Source: Alphaproteobacteria bacterium | GTDB taxonomy: Bacteria; Pseudomonadota; Alphaproteobacteria; Rhodobacterales; Rhodobacteraceae | Reading direction: 5' to 3' | Assembly (NCBI GenBank): GCA_030425145.1 | Contig: JAUHVK010000014.1 | Coordinates: forward strand, 51,852-115,851 | Length of the DNA: 64,000 bases | Shown here: positions 19,783-28,125 of the stretch, one piece after another | Layout: each line of letters starts with the position of its first letter | Position numbering within the stretch: position 1 is the stretch's first letter | Program-made: the position numbers and the translations under genes | Notes under the pieces: generated by a model | The model's database searches: none | The model's input: only the letters and a program-made list of their open reading frames with translations | What the model was told of the DNA's origin: nothing

Positions 19783-22200
19783 TCAGGCGGCACGATCGAG
19801 TGGTCGGCAGGGCGCAGACCAGTCTGCTTCCCGGTTGTCCGCCCGTGCGCCTTCAGGCCCGGACCTCGCTGGCTTCCTTCGGATATCCTTTCTCCCCTCG
19901 CCTTGCGTAGGCTGTGCCGGCTCCGGCCTCACCTGGGAGATCAGCTCGTCCAGCGCGGACCCGGTGAGCATGACCCGGTCGCAGAGCGCGGTGGCGATGG
20001 CCTCGAGGACCGGCCTCTGTGCCTGCAGGATGCGGAGCGCCCGCTCTTCTGCGCGGCGGAGATGATCCTCGACGCGGGCCGCGAGCCGCGGGTCGAGGCG
20101 CAGGCGGGCGGCGATGGTCTCGGGGTCACCGAGCCAGGTTAGGCGCGCACCGAGACCCCAGCCCCCTTCGATCGCGCTAGCCATGGTTGTGGCCCGGGCG
20201 AGATCGGAGTCCGCAGCACCGCCCGCCCCGGCCGACGCCTCGCCGAATACGATACGTTCCGCCGCGCGTCCGGCCATATCGAGGGCGAGCGCGGCGTCGA
20301 GTTCGGACCGTCGCTGATGCACGACGCGCCGCTCCGCATGGGTGACCCCGCCGTCGCCCTGAAGCGCAAGCAGGCGGGGTTTCGCGATCCCGGTGGCCGC
20401 GCCGACCACGGCATGCCCGGCCTCGTGCACCGCGACCTGCCAGCGCAGGGCGTCACCCATAGCGGGCCGGAGCTCGCCGAGGGCGGCGGAAAGATCCTCC
20501 ACGCTGAGCGGACGGCCTGCGCGCCGGGCCTTTGCCCGGGCGGTGCGGACCACGCCCGCGACATCAGCGCCACTCATTCCCACGGCCTTCGCCGCGATGG
20601 CGGTCAGGTCGGCGTCGCGCAGCTCCGGCCACACCTGCCAGCGGATCGCCTGCGGCATCAGTTCGGCGCTGGGGTGTCCGAGATGGAGGATGCGGTCAAA
20701 GCGGCCGGGCCTGCGGATTGCAGCGTCGATCCGGTCGACATGGTTCGTCGCCGCCATGGCCACGACGCCCTCCTGGCCTGCGTAGCCATCGAGCGCTTCA
20801 AGAAAAGCCCCGACAACATACTCGGTCCAGCTCGCGTTGTGGTCCTTCCGGTCCCGGTTCCCCACCGCGTCCAACTCGTCGATGAAGATGACACAGGGCG
20901 CGATGGTGGCGGCCTTCGCGAAGTCGTCCTTCATGGCCTTTACGATCCCGCTGGCCCGCTCGCCCCGAGCCTGCCAGGTCGCGACGGACCCGGCGATTAC
21001 CTCGATGCCAGCTTCCCGCGCGACAAGCCTCGCCACCTCCGTCTTGCCGGTCCCCGGGGGGCCGGCGAGCAGGATCCCACGGCTGACGTCGCGCCACGGG
21101 ATCTCCCCCGCTTTCCAGGCGCGAAGGTCATCGACGAGCTGTTCGAGCGGGCCGCGGACCTCGTCGGGCAGCGGGAACTCGGCCAGCCCCGGCCCGTTCT
21201 CGGTCTCTTCGGGGGACAGGGCCGCGGCCAGTGATGCGACGGCGCGATCCGGATCGGGCCAGCGGAGGGCTAAGAGCAAATCACCCGGGGTGATCCGCGC
21301 GAATGGCGCGTCGGTGGGCAGCTCGGAAAGCGCGGCGCCGGGGTCCTCTGCCTCCGGATAAGCATCGCCGAGGATTTGTGCCAGCATATCGCGGTCGAGG
21401 GGCGCGAGCGCGATCACCTCCGGGTTGAGGGGCTTGAGCGCCTTCGGAGCGGTGCCGGCCGCCGGGGCGATGAGGGCGACCGGGCGGCGCGTGTCGAGCG
21501 CCAGCCGCAGGGAACCCGAAAGCGCAGCAACAGCCGGTTCGGACGCGCCCGGCTTGGTGGACCCTGCTTTCTCGGCAGTGAGGACCACGGGGAGCGGCAC
21601 GCCGCGCGGCCAAAGCGTGTGGGGTTGTGCCAGATGCTCGATCAGCCGGATGACGTGTTCGTCGAGCGCCGGATCAGCGGTGGTGATCAGGGTCATCGCG
21701 CCCGGCGCGCCAAGGGCGCGGACCATCGCCTCGGCGGAGCCGAAGGTCTTGGCGACGCGGACGACGGCCAGTGCGGCCTCCGGACGAAGGCGGTAGATCT
21801 TGCGCGGTGCCGTGGCGTCCTCCTGGACCGGGGGCAGCACGTCGGCGATCTCGGTCATGGCCCTATCGGCTTCGGCCTCGATCTGGTCGAGAATGCCGTC
21901 GAGATCCCAGGTGTCGCTGTGGGAACTCGAACGCGCGGTGTCGGCCAGAGTGGTATCGCGCAGGGAGCCGGTGTCGATCGTCGCCTTATCGCCCTTGCCG
22001 GCGTCGGTGGCCGTCGCAACGGAGACCTCGGCGTCGTCTTCGCCGGCAGGCTCGGACGCCGTGTAGGCGGTAACGGCCCAGCTGGCGGCCTGAGAAATGA
22101 GGCTATGCCGGAGCCGGGCCGCGAGGACGGTCCAGTCCGGGGTATCGGTGACCGGGATGGTGGCGGGCGGGGTCGAGAAGTAGGTCGAGGGCTGCGTCAT
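19783..22200 (-). CDS. Soluble FtsH-like AAA+ / M41 metalloprotease
   Basis: The 805-residue protein has a central AAA+ module: Walker A GPPGTGKTEVARLVA near residue 430, Walker B VIFIDELDAVG and a GRFDRILHLG arginine-finger region. A C-terminal peptidase part follows with AVHEAGHAVVG (HEAGH zinc motif). Unlike FtsH it has no membrane helix; the first 150 residues are acidic and low in hydrophobic runs. An unfolding protease acting in the cytoplasm is expected. GGAG lies seven bases before the ATG at 22200. It heads a set with a PD-(D/E)XK protein and a helical protein of unknown function, all on one strand. Confidence 0.82.
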   Translation of the reverse strand: MTQPSTYFSTPPATIPVTDTPDWTVLAARLRHSLISQAASWAVTAYTASEPAGEDDAEVSVATATDAGKGDKATIDTGSLRDTTLADTARSSSHSDTWDLDGILDQIEAEADRAMTEIADVLPPVQEDATAPRKIYRLRPEAALAVVRVAKTFGSAEAMVRALGAPGAMTLITTADPALDEHVIRLIEHLAQPHTLWPRGVPLPVVLTAEKAGSTKPGASEPAVAALSGSLRLALDTRRPVALIAPAAGTAPKALKPLNPEVIALAPLDRDMLAQILGDAYPEAEDPGAALSELPTDAPFARITPGDLLLALRWPDPDRAVASLAAALSPEETENGPGLAEFPLPDEVRGPLEQLVDDLRAWKAGEIPWRDVSRGILLAGPPGTGKTEVARLVAREAGIEVIAGSVATWQARGERASGIVKAMKDDFAKAATIAPCVIFIDELDAVGNRDRKDHNASWTEYVVGAFLEALDGYAGQEGVVAMAATNHVDRIDAAIRRPGRFDRILHLGHPSAELMPQAIRWQVWPELRDADLTAIAAKAVGMSGADVAGVVRTARAKARRAGRPLSVEDLSAALGELRPAMGDALRWQVAVHEAGHAVVGAATGIAKPRLLALQGDGGVTHAERRVVHQRRSELDAALALDMAGRAAERIVFGEASAGAGGAADSDLARATTMASAIEGGWGLGARLTWLGDPETIAARLRLDPRLAARVEDHLRRAEERALRILQAQRPVLEAIATALCDRVMLTGSALDELISQVRPEPAQPTQGEGRKDIRRKPARSGPEGARADNREADWSAPCRPLDRAA

Positions 22201-22291
22201 GGGAGAGCTCCGAAAAAAAAGGTGTGGCCGTCGGCCCGCCACCAAGGGGCGGGCCGAGGAAGGATCTGCGGGTGGGAAAGTGAACCGTCGG

Positions 22292-22864
22292 TCAGGCGGC
22301 GAGATCGAGCCAGTCCGGCTCGTCTGCGCGGCCGGGGATCGCATTGGCATGGCCCAGGCGCATGAGGGCCTCGTCGAGCGTGGCACGGGGATGCCGCCGG
22401 AGCGCCGGAATCTCTCCCGGCCCGATGACGTGGCGCGTCTGCCAGTCGGCGGTGAAGGCGACGATATTTTCGGTCAGAACGACCATGGCGAGCAGGTCGA
22501 AATCCTCGGGGAGATACGGTCCCTTGCCGGTCGAACCGCGGGCCGAACGCTGCTTTAGGTCGAAGACATACGCACCGTTCGCCGCCTGACTGTGTCGCGT
22601 CTTGACCTGAATCCGGATCGGTGTGCCGCCGGGCAGGATCCACACGCGGTCGTGCCGTTCGTATTCATCGGCGGGATAGACGCGCTCAGCGAGGCGCGTA
22701 AGCACGCTATCGACGAGGAATTCGGCGGCCCGGCCCAGCACCTTGGCGTGGCGACAGAGGTCGGTGACCGGTATGTCGGGGTAAGTCGCGAGGGCCAGAC
22801 GGGCGTCGCGGGTCTCGGCGGGGCGGGTCGGCAGGGTGATGCCGGGAAGAAGAAGCTGCGTCAT
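22292..22864 (-). CDS. PD-(D/E)XK nuclease-like protein
   Basis: The 190-residue protein shows a PD-(D/E)XK-like pattern: a glutamate in GRAAEFLVDSVLTRLAERVY, an acidic stretch (YERHDRVW) and a core strand RIQVKTRHSQ. This resembles the group I intron-type endonuclease (PDDEXK_5) family. A DNA nuclease function is inferred. A GGAGG six bases before the ATG at 22864 favours this start over an ATG four codons earlier. It lies between the FtsH-like protease and a gene of unknown function, in the same direction. Confidence 0.6.
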   Translation of the reverse strand: MTQLLLPGITLPTRPAETRDARLALATYPDIPVTDLCRHAKVLGRAAEFLVDSVLTRLAERVYPADEYERHDRVWILPGGTPIRIQVKTRHSQAANGAYVFDLKQRSARGSTGKGPYLPEDFDLLAMVVLTENIVAFTADWQTRHVIGPGEIPALRRHPRATLDEALMRLGHANAIPGRADEPDWLDLAA

Positions 22865-22929
22865 GCGCGCCTCCATCGTTCGGGAAGAGGGAAAGGGGCC
22901 TCAGGCCCCCTTGCGAGGTCCAGCGCGGC

Positions 22930-23958
22930 TCAGGCCGCGAGCCCGGGCGCGTTCGGGCGGTCATCGTCCGGCCCGGCGCCCTTTCCTCCGTAGTCTTCCA
23001 TCGACATGAGCTGCGCGACGCTGTCGAGGAAGCTGCGCTGCAACGCGCGCACCCGGCGTTCCACGGGCGCATCCCCCCGAACGAGGAGCAGGTCGGCGCT
23101 CCCGGCCATGACACCGTGCATATGCTGGCGGTCGCCATCATCCTCCACCGAGACAAGCGCCTGGAGGGCCTGCGCAAGCAGACGCAGGGGCCTGTCGAGG
23201 TCGCGCTGCTCCGGCAGCGCGGTGACCTCTGCGAGCCGGGTGAGGAGATCTTCGCGGGCTGCCTCTGCCGCAGCCAGGTCCGAGGCGACCTCCGGGGCGA
23301 ACACGTCGTCGCCCACAACGTCGCGCTGGATGCGACGCTCGGTAACCACACAGGCTTCGAGACAGCGCAGCGCACCATTGAAGGCGCGGCTCACCTCCGT
23401 ATGCGCGGTGGCGTGCGGATGAGCCTCCCTGTCCTCTGCCGGACCCGCCTCCATCACCATCTGCGGCCCCGCTGCCGGCGGGGTGTCCTGCGGTCCTACG
23501 GGGCCATCGATATAGGCGCTGAGCGCATCGAGCGCGGCATCGAGGGCCGCATTATGAAAGGTGTGGCCCGGCACCGTGGCGGGCAACTGCCAGACCCAGC
23601 GCGCCACGGTCAGCGCAGACCGGATACCGGCCACCTCGACCGGATCACCGGACTGGACGACGGTCGCGACCAGCGCGGCGACCCGCTGGAGGGAGGCGGC
23701 CTGCAGCGTGGCGGGGTCCTGGGCGATCAGCGCCTCGCAGTGCCCGAGGACACGAGCCCGGGCCTCATCGACGGCGACCTGATAAGCGGAGAGGGCCGGG
23801 TCGAAGCCGCCATCGTCGCCAAGGTCGCGCTCGGCGGCGGTCAGCTCGACCAGCGCGCGGGTCATCGCGCGGGCGCCGACGAGGGCGGTGATGATCGAGT
23901 TGGAGGGAAGCGCGGAATTGAAACCGCTCGCGCAGCGGGTTACGTAGTTCTTAGCCAT
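22930..23958 (-). CDS. Helical protein of unknown function
   Basis: The 342-residue protein is alanine-, leucine- and acid-rich and predicted by eye to be mostly helical, with no signal peptide and no known motif. AGGAGA seven bases before the ATG supports the start. It is first of a three-gene minus-strand set with the PD-(D/E)XK and FtsH-like proteins, and divergent from kfrA. It was not recognised. Confidence 0.7.
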   Translation of the reverse strand: MAKNYVTRCASGFNSALPSNSIITALVGARAMTRALVELTAAERDLGDDGGFDPALSAYQVAVDEARARVLGHCEALIAQDPATLQAASLQRVAALVATVVQSGDPVEVAGIRSALTVARWVWQLPATVPGHTFHNAALDAALDALSAYIDGPVGPQDTPPAAGPQMVMEAGPAEDREAHPHATAHTEVSRAFNGALRCLEACVVTERRIQRDVVGDDVFAPEVASDLAAAEAAREDLLTRLAEVTALPEQRDLDRPLRLLAQALQALVSVEDDGDRQHMHGVMAGSADLLLVRGDAPVERRVRALQRSFLDSVAQLMSMEDYGGKGAGPDDDRPNAPGLAA

Positions 23959-24050
23959 CGTAGGGTCTCCTGTGGACTCTTCGGCGGTCAGGGCGGGGGC
24001 AGAGGTGCGAACTCTGTTCTCGCCCGCTTATCGGGCGCCCGGTGACCTAT

Positions 24051-24189
24051 ATGTAATTTGGTGATACTATCCCCCTTGTTCAAGCCCTAATTTACAATTA
24101 ATTACATCAATCAGGAAGTCACACACTAGGCGAACAGCGTCCGCTCTTCTCTCGTGGGCTCCCTGCGTATCATAATGTAAGATATTACA
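24051..24189. promoter_or_regulatory. TGTAA/TTACA operator cluster upstream of kfrA
   Basis: TGTAA-gata-TTACA at 24176-24189 is a perfect inverted repeat directly before the kfrA ribosome site. Further TGTAA/TTACA half-sites lie at 24052-24056, 24092-24096 and 24102-24106. KfrA proteins bind such repeats and repress their own promoter, so this is a likely autoregulatory region that may also control the divergent gene set. Confidence 0.6.
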
Positions 24190-24203
24190 AAAGGATCGTC
24201 GCC

Positions 24204-24788
24204 ATGCCGCGTCAGTCGTCCATAACGCCCGAAGCTGTCGCCGAGGCCGCCGAAAAACTCATCGCGCAAGGCCGCCCAGTGACGAATCAAGCCGTCCACG
24301 GCCTTTTGGGTGGAGGTTCCATGAGTACGATTTCGCCCTTGGTGCGAGCCTGGAAAGAAGATCAGAAGGAACGTCAGGCTCTCGCAGAGCGCTATGTGCC
24401 CGAACCCATCGAGCAGCTCGCGCAAGAACTGGCAGCCCGTATGTGGCGCGATGCGCAAGAAGAGGCTGGCGTTGCTACGGAGGCGCTGCGCAGAGAGCTT
24501 AAGAAGCTACGAGATAATTATTCCGAAAAAGAAGCTGATCTTGAAGAGAATCTCAGGCTCGCAAGGCAGCAGCATGAGGACGCAGAAACCGCACTGAATG
24601 ATGTGCAGAATGAGCTCGATATGCTCCGGGCCGCCTATGAAGCTCTAACCTTAGAACATGCGCGCGCCACGGAAAAAATATCCGGATTAGAGCAAAGAGT
24701 TTCTGACCTCCGGGGTGTCCTCGAGAAGGCCGAAGCGCGCGCAGAGCGTGCTGAAGAAAGGTTGGCTTCCGTGGCCAAGGGAAACTGA
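24204..24788 (+). CDS. kfrA: KfrA-like DNA-binding coiled-coil protein
   Basis: The 194-residue protein has the KfrA N-terminal DNA-binding domain (ITPEAVAEAAEKLIAQGRPVTNQAVHGLLGGGSMSTI). A long charged coiled coil from about residue 70 to the end follows, ending in lysine-rich sequence. KfrA proteins are plasmid or island regulators linked to partition and host range. AAGGA is eight bases before the ATG. It sits alone between divergent and convergent genes. Confidence 0.82.
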   Translation: MPRQSSITPEAVAEAAEKLIAQGRPVTNQAVHGLLGGGSMSTISPLVRAWKEDQKERQALAERYVPEPIEQLAQELAARMWRDAQEEAGVATEALRRELKKLRDNYSEKEADLEENLRLARQQHEDAETALNDVQNELDMLRAAYEALTLEHARATEKISGLEQRVSDLRGVLEKAEARAERAEERLASVAKGN

Positions 24789-24810
24789 GCGATCTACGGC
24801 TAATACGCCC

Positions 24811-25872
24811 TCATTCCGAGACTAGCCCCCGTAAGCTCATCTCGAACTCTCCAGGATCGCAGGCCAAATCAACCGTCTTGAAGCGCATTCGGTGTCCCTG
24901 GATTGTCGCCTCTTCATCGACTGCCCCCCCTGTCTGCGGATGCAGTAGCATCCCGACAGCGGTTAAGCTGGCGCTATCGTCTAGCCGTTCCTGGCTGCGC
25001 AGATAGGTGTAGAGCTGATACAGGTAGCCACTTTTCAGAATCCGGTCTCGATAGCTGGACGCTGTAAAGATGGCCGTGAATTTCGTATCAATCACAATAC
25101 GGTGTCCCGTTGTGGCATGGTTCAACTCAATATCGGTCTGCATCCCGGGCAGGATTTCGGCGATTCCAGGGGATGCGGCCGTAACCGGCCATGACAGTCG
25201 TTTACCTTGAGTCACGCTCCAGCCCTGAGGCTGCAGTTCAAGGCGCAGGGCGTTCCCCACGGCCCGCTCGAAAAGGCGGCGGATCAGGTGGTCGGTGCTG
25301 TCAGGCAGGGCGCCTGATACCTCTCCGGGCTCCTCCATCGGGATAATGGTGTCAAACACCATCCGGGCCAGTGCCACCATGAAACGGTCGGTGGCCTCAT
25401 TTCGACCAATCTGGTCACTGGCAAGTTCTGCCCAGGACGGGCGGGGGCCGACAACGCCCATGCGGGTAAAATCCCCGGCCAGTTGGCGGCAGCGATGCGC
25501 CACCAGATCATCCGCAACGCGTGTTGCGAGCTGTGCGAGGGCTGCCCTGACCAGCCGATTGCGGGGCGTGTCCATCGTGTGTTCTTCGAAGCGGCAGGCG
25601 ATGCGACCACGGTCCATCAAACGGCGTGTCGTGGTTTCCAGCATATCGATGCGACCGCGCACCCGCGACAGGGTAGCCACCCGGGGGCGGTATCCACGCG
25701 AGAGGTTCCTGCGCAGTCGTTCCTCGACCACATGGGTCAAAAGCCGTGCCACCAGATCAGGAAGATCCCGGGCGGTTTCGACCTGATTATCAAACCGGCC
25801 TTTGAATTGCACCAGATCGGCTGCGTACAGAAAAAGCAGCCAGATATTGCGCAAGGGGATCGCTGTGGCCAT
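24811..25872 (-). CDS. mcrC: McrC subunit of the McrBC restriction system
   Basis: The 353-residue protein matches McrC: the N-terminal IPLRNIWLLFLYAADL, a central RGRIDMLETTTRRLMDRG, and a C-terminal PD-(D/E)XK nuclease core (GMQTDIELNHATTGHRIVIDTKF). It is the cleavage subunit that acts with McrB on DNA with modified cytosines. Its ATG overlaps the mcrB stop (TAATG), so the pair is translationally coupled. Confidence 0.92.
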   Translation of the reverse strand: MATAIPLRNIWLLFLYAADLVQFKGRFDNQVETARDLPDLVARLLTHVVEERLRRNLSRGYRPRVATLSRVRGRIDMLETTTRRLMDRGRIACRFEEHTMDTPRNRLVRAALAQLATRVADDLVAHRCRQLAGDFTRMGVVGPRPSWAELASDQIGRNEATDRFMVALARMVFDTIIPMEEPGEVSGALPDSTDHLIRRLFERAVGNALRLELQPQGWSVTQGKRLSWPVTAASPGIAEILPGMQTDIELNHATTGHRIVIDTKFTAIFTASSYRDRILKSGYLYQLYTYLRSQERLDDSASLTAVGMLLHPQTGGAVDEEATIQGHRMRFKTVDLACDPGEFEMSLRGLVSE

Positions 25873-27680
25873 TACAGCCCGGCACGCAAGGTGTGCACCG
25901 TATCACGGGCTCGATCCGGGGCATCAAACCAGTACTCCTGCAACAGTGGCTCGATCTCGGTATCGATGACCTCGACGAACCATGCCCGCGGGTCTGGAAT
26001 GTCATCATCGCCGGGGGTGACATAGGAATGGCCCACCCGAAACTGCGGCCCTAGGGCCCGATCCTGTGCTATTGTGTCATTCAGCGCGGTCATGCGCTCA
26101 CGCATCAGGGAGATCACGTCATCCGGGAAATCCCTATCACGACACCAGTCTTCCCAAGCCATGTTCAACATGGGGTCCAGCGTCACAAAGGCGAACCTGC
26201 GACGCAAGGCCAGATCGACCAGAGCAAGGGAGCGGTCCGCGATATTCATCGTGCCGATAATATGCAGGTTGTCGGGGATATGTACCTTTTCACCCGGGAC
26301 TTTACGATAGGCCAGCTCCATCGCATCCGCTCGGCTGCGTTTGGTGTTTTCCAAAAGCGTCAGCATCTCGCCGAATACTTGAGCGGGGTTGCCACGGTTG
26401 ATTTCCTCGATGATCAGTACATGAGGGACATCGGGGTGGGCACGTGCGGCTTCGACCACTTGCAGGAAAATCCCGTCGGTTAGGGTCAACCCATTGCTGG
26501 AGGGGCGATACCCCCGCACAAAATCCTCATACGATAGCGAGGGGTGAAACTGGACAGAGCGCAGCTGATCGGGCAAAGGAGACCTGCGGCCGATTAAAGC
26601 CTTGGCTAGTCGCTTGGCGAGCCAGGTTTTCCCCGTCCCGGGTGGCCCCTGCAGGATCAGGTTTTTCTTGGATGACAGGCGATCCACAAGCCCCGACAAG
26701 GTATCGCGCTCCATAAAGCCGCCCTCATTGATAATGTCATCCACCGTGTAGGGCACGATTTCTGGCCCGGGGGCGTTGTCATCTTCCGCAGCGTCCTCTG
26801 CCTCGCTTGCGCTCAGGGGATCGATCTCTGGGGCGAAACGTTCTGCCCAGTAGGAATGGCTGAGGAAATAGCCGTAGTCCTGATCTTCTCCGTCAAAGGT
26901 GAATGCCACAAGCCGCCTTGCCATGTCATCATCCTCCACACGGGCACGGGCAACGGTTGTACGATAAGTGTAAAAATACCAGTCCTTAAGCGGGTTAAGC
27001 TCTTGCCAGTCCACCTCGACTGTCTTGCCATCGCCACGGTTCGCAGTGATGGTCCCGATGGCCTTGATCCGCATGACACTCGCGGCACGGCCGTGGTTCT
27101 CAAAAGGAACATCGTTCTTGCGAGTGAACGAGGCTTTGATGGCAATCCGGTCCCCGGGCTTCATCTGCCGGACAAGCTTGGAGAATTTGTCGTCATAGCC
27201 GTTCTGCCAGACGCCTTCGTTCAAGAACCGGTCGGTCTGGTCCTCGCCTCCCCATGATGCCCCGACATACCAGTGGCTCACCCCCTCGGGTGCAAGATCA
27301 TCCTTGGGCGCTTCTTGTTCATCCTCATCCCCAGAGAAATTGACCCGGGCCGTCCTGAAAATCTCGGCTGCCCATTCAGGGGAAAGTTCCGCCTTCCATC
27401 CCTGATCTGACAACCCCCAGACACCGCGGCTGGGCGCGGTTATGATGCCGGCTGAGTATAGATAAGACCGAGCAAAATGTACCCTGTTCTCGAACTTCGA
27501 GCCGCCATTCTTGTTGCTCAGCGCAAGAAAATCTTCTGGGATGTCATTCCGCTTGATCAACTCATCAAAGACCTGACGCGGGCGGGCTTGGCCGCCCAAA
27601 TCCCGCATGATCTCGATCACGGGCGCAAAATAGCTGACAAACTGCGGGACGCCTTCAATTTTCTGATCATGTAAACCCAT
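25872..27680 (-). CDS. mcrB: McrB-type AAA+ GTPase with an EVE/PUA-like recognition domain
   Basis: About 600 residues. An N-terminal winged-helix (Mrr_N-like, about residues 1-90) is followed by an EVE/PUA-like modified-base domain (WYVGASWGGEDQTDRFLNEGVW to about 260). The motor domain has Walker A GPPGTGKTWLAKRLA near 345, the signature EEINRGNPAQVFGEML, and TMNIADRSLALVDLALRRRF. The motor drives McrC cleavage. An alternative GTG start at 27704 would add eight residues; the ribosome site is weak for both. The reader-domain combination points to a modified-cytosine target, which is an inference. Confidence 0.9.
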   Translation of the reverse strand: MGLHDQKIEGVPQFVSYFAPVIEIMRDLGGQARPRQVFDELIKRNDIPEDFLALSNKNGGSKFENRVHFARSYLYSAGIITAPSRGVWGLSDQGWKAELSPEWAAEIFRTARVNFSGDEDEQEAPKDDLAPEGVSHWYVGASWGGEDQTDRFLNEGVWQNGYDDKFSKLVRQMKPGDRIAIKASFTRKNDVPFENHGRAASVMRIKAIGTITANRGDGKTVEVDWQELNPLKDWYFYTYRTTVARARVEDDDMARRLVAFTFDGEDQDYGYFLSHSYWAERFAPEIDPLSASEAEDAAEDDNAPGPEIVPYTVDDIINEGGFMERDTLSGLVDRLSSKKNLILQGPPGTGKTWLAKRLAKALIGRRSPLPDQLRSVQFHPSLSYEDFVRGYRPSSNGLTLTDGIFLQVVEAARAHPDVPHVLIIEEINRGNPAQVFGEMLTLLENTKRSRADAMELAYRKVPGEKVHIPDNLHIIGTMNIADRSLALVDLALRRRFAFVTLDPMLNMAWEDWCRDRDFPDDVISLMRERMTALNDTIAQDRALGPQFRVGHSYVTPGDDDIPDPRAWFVEVIDTEIEPLLQEYWFDAPDRARDTVHTLRAGL

Positions 27681-28125
27681 TCCGCCCACCCATATTTTTG
27701 ACACCGGCTAAAATGTCAGCATTACCCCAGACTGCCAAGGGCTTGGCCGTCGATGAGGCTGCTACAGGCAAGGCAGCATAATGATAATCGTGACCCCGGT
27801 CACTGCAACTCACGTACTGGCGCAGATCACGCTTTCCTCCTACAAGCTTGCGTTCGCACGGCTCGTCGGAATGGGGATTTCTGCTTCTGAACACTCAGAC
27901 GAACAGGTCCTTATACCACCATTTTTCAACATCATTTCAAACCTCTTTCCGTACCTCGGATCAGATGTGCCCCCGGGACAACAACTCCGGGGATGACTGG
28001 GGACAGCTCTGCTGGCCTGATGTTGTTCCGACGCGCGGGCTGGGCGTGCTTTCCACGCTGTCATTCGGGAGCAGTTCCGGCTATTCCTATGTGAAAGCAT
28101 AAAAAACGGATCAACGGGGGGCAGC
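27681..28125. other. Divergent intergenic region, mcrBC and hsdMSR
   Basis: The 445-bp gap has no gene with coding character. TGACA and TGTCA half-sites, 10 bases apart, lie at 27699-27718 next to the mcrB start and may form an operator. A GGGGGGC ribosome site precedes hsdM. Nothing else is evident. Confidence 0.5.

Noticed and set aside
20317..21234. Long plus-strand open frame inside the FtsH-like protease gene
   Set aside because: It is antisense to clear AAA+/M41 motifs, with shadow composition and no similarity.
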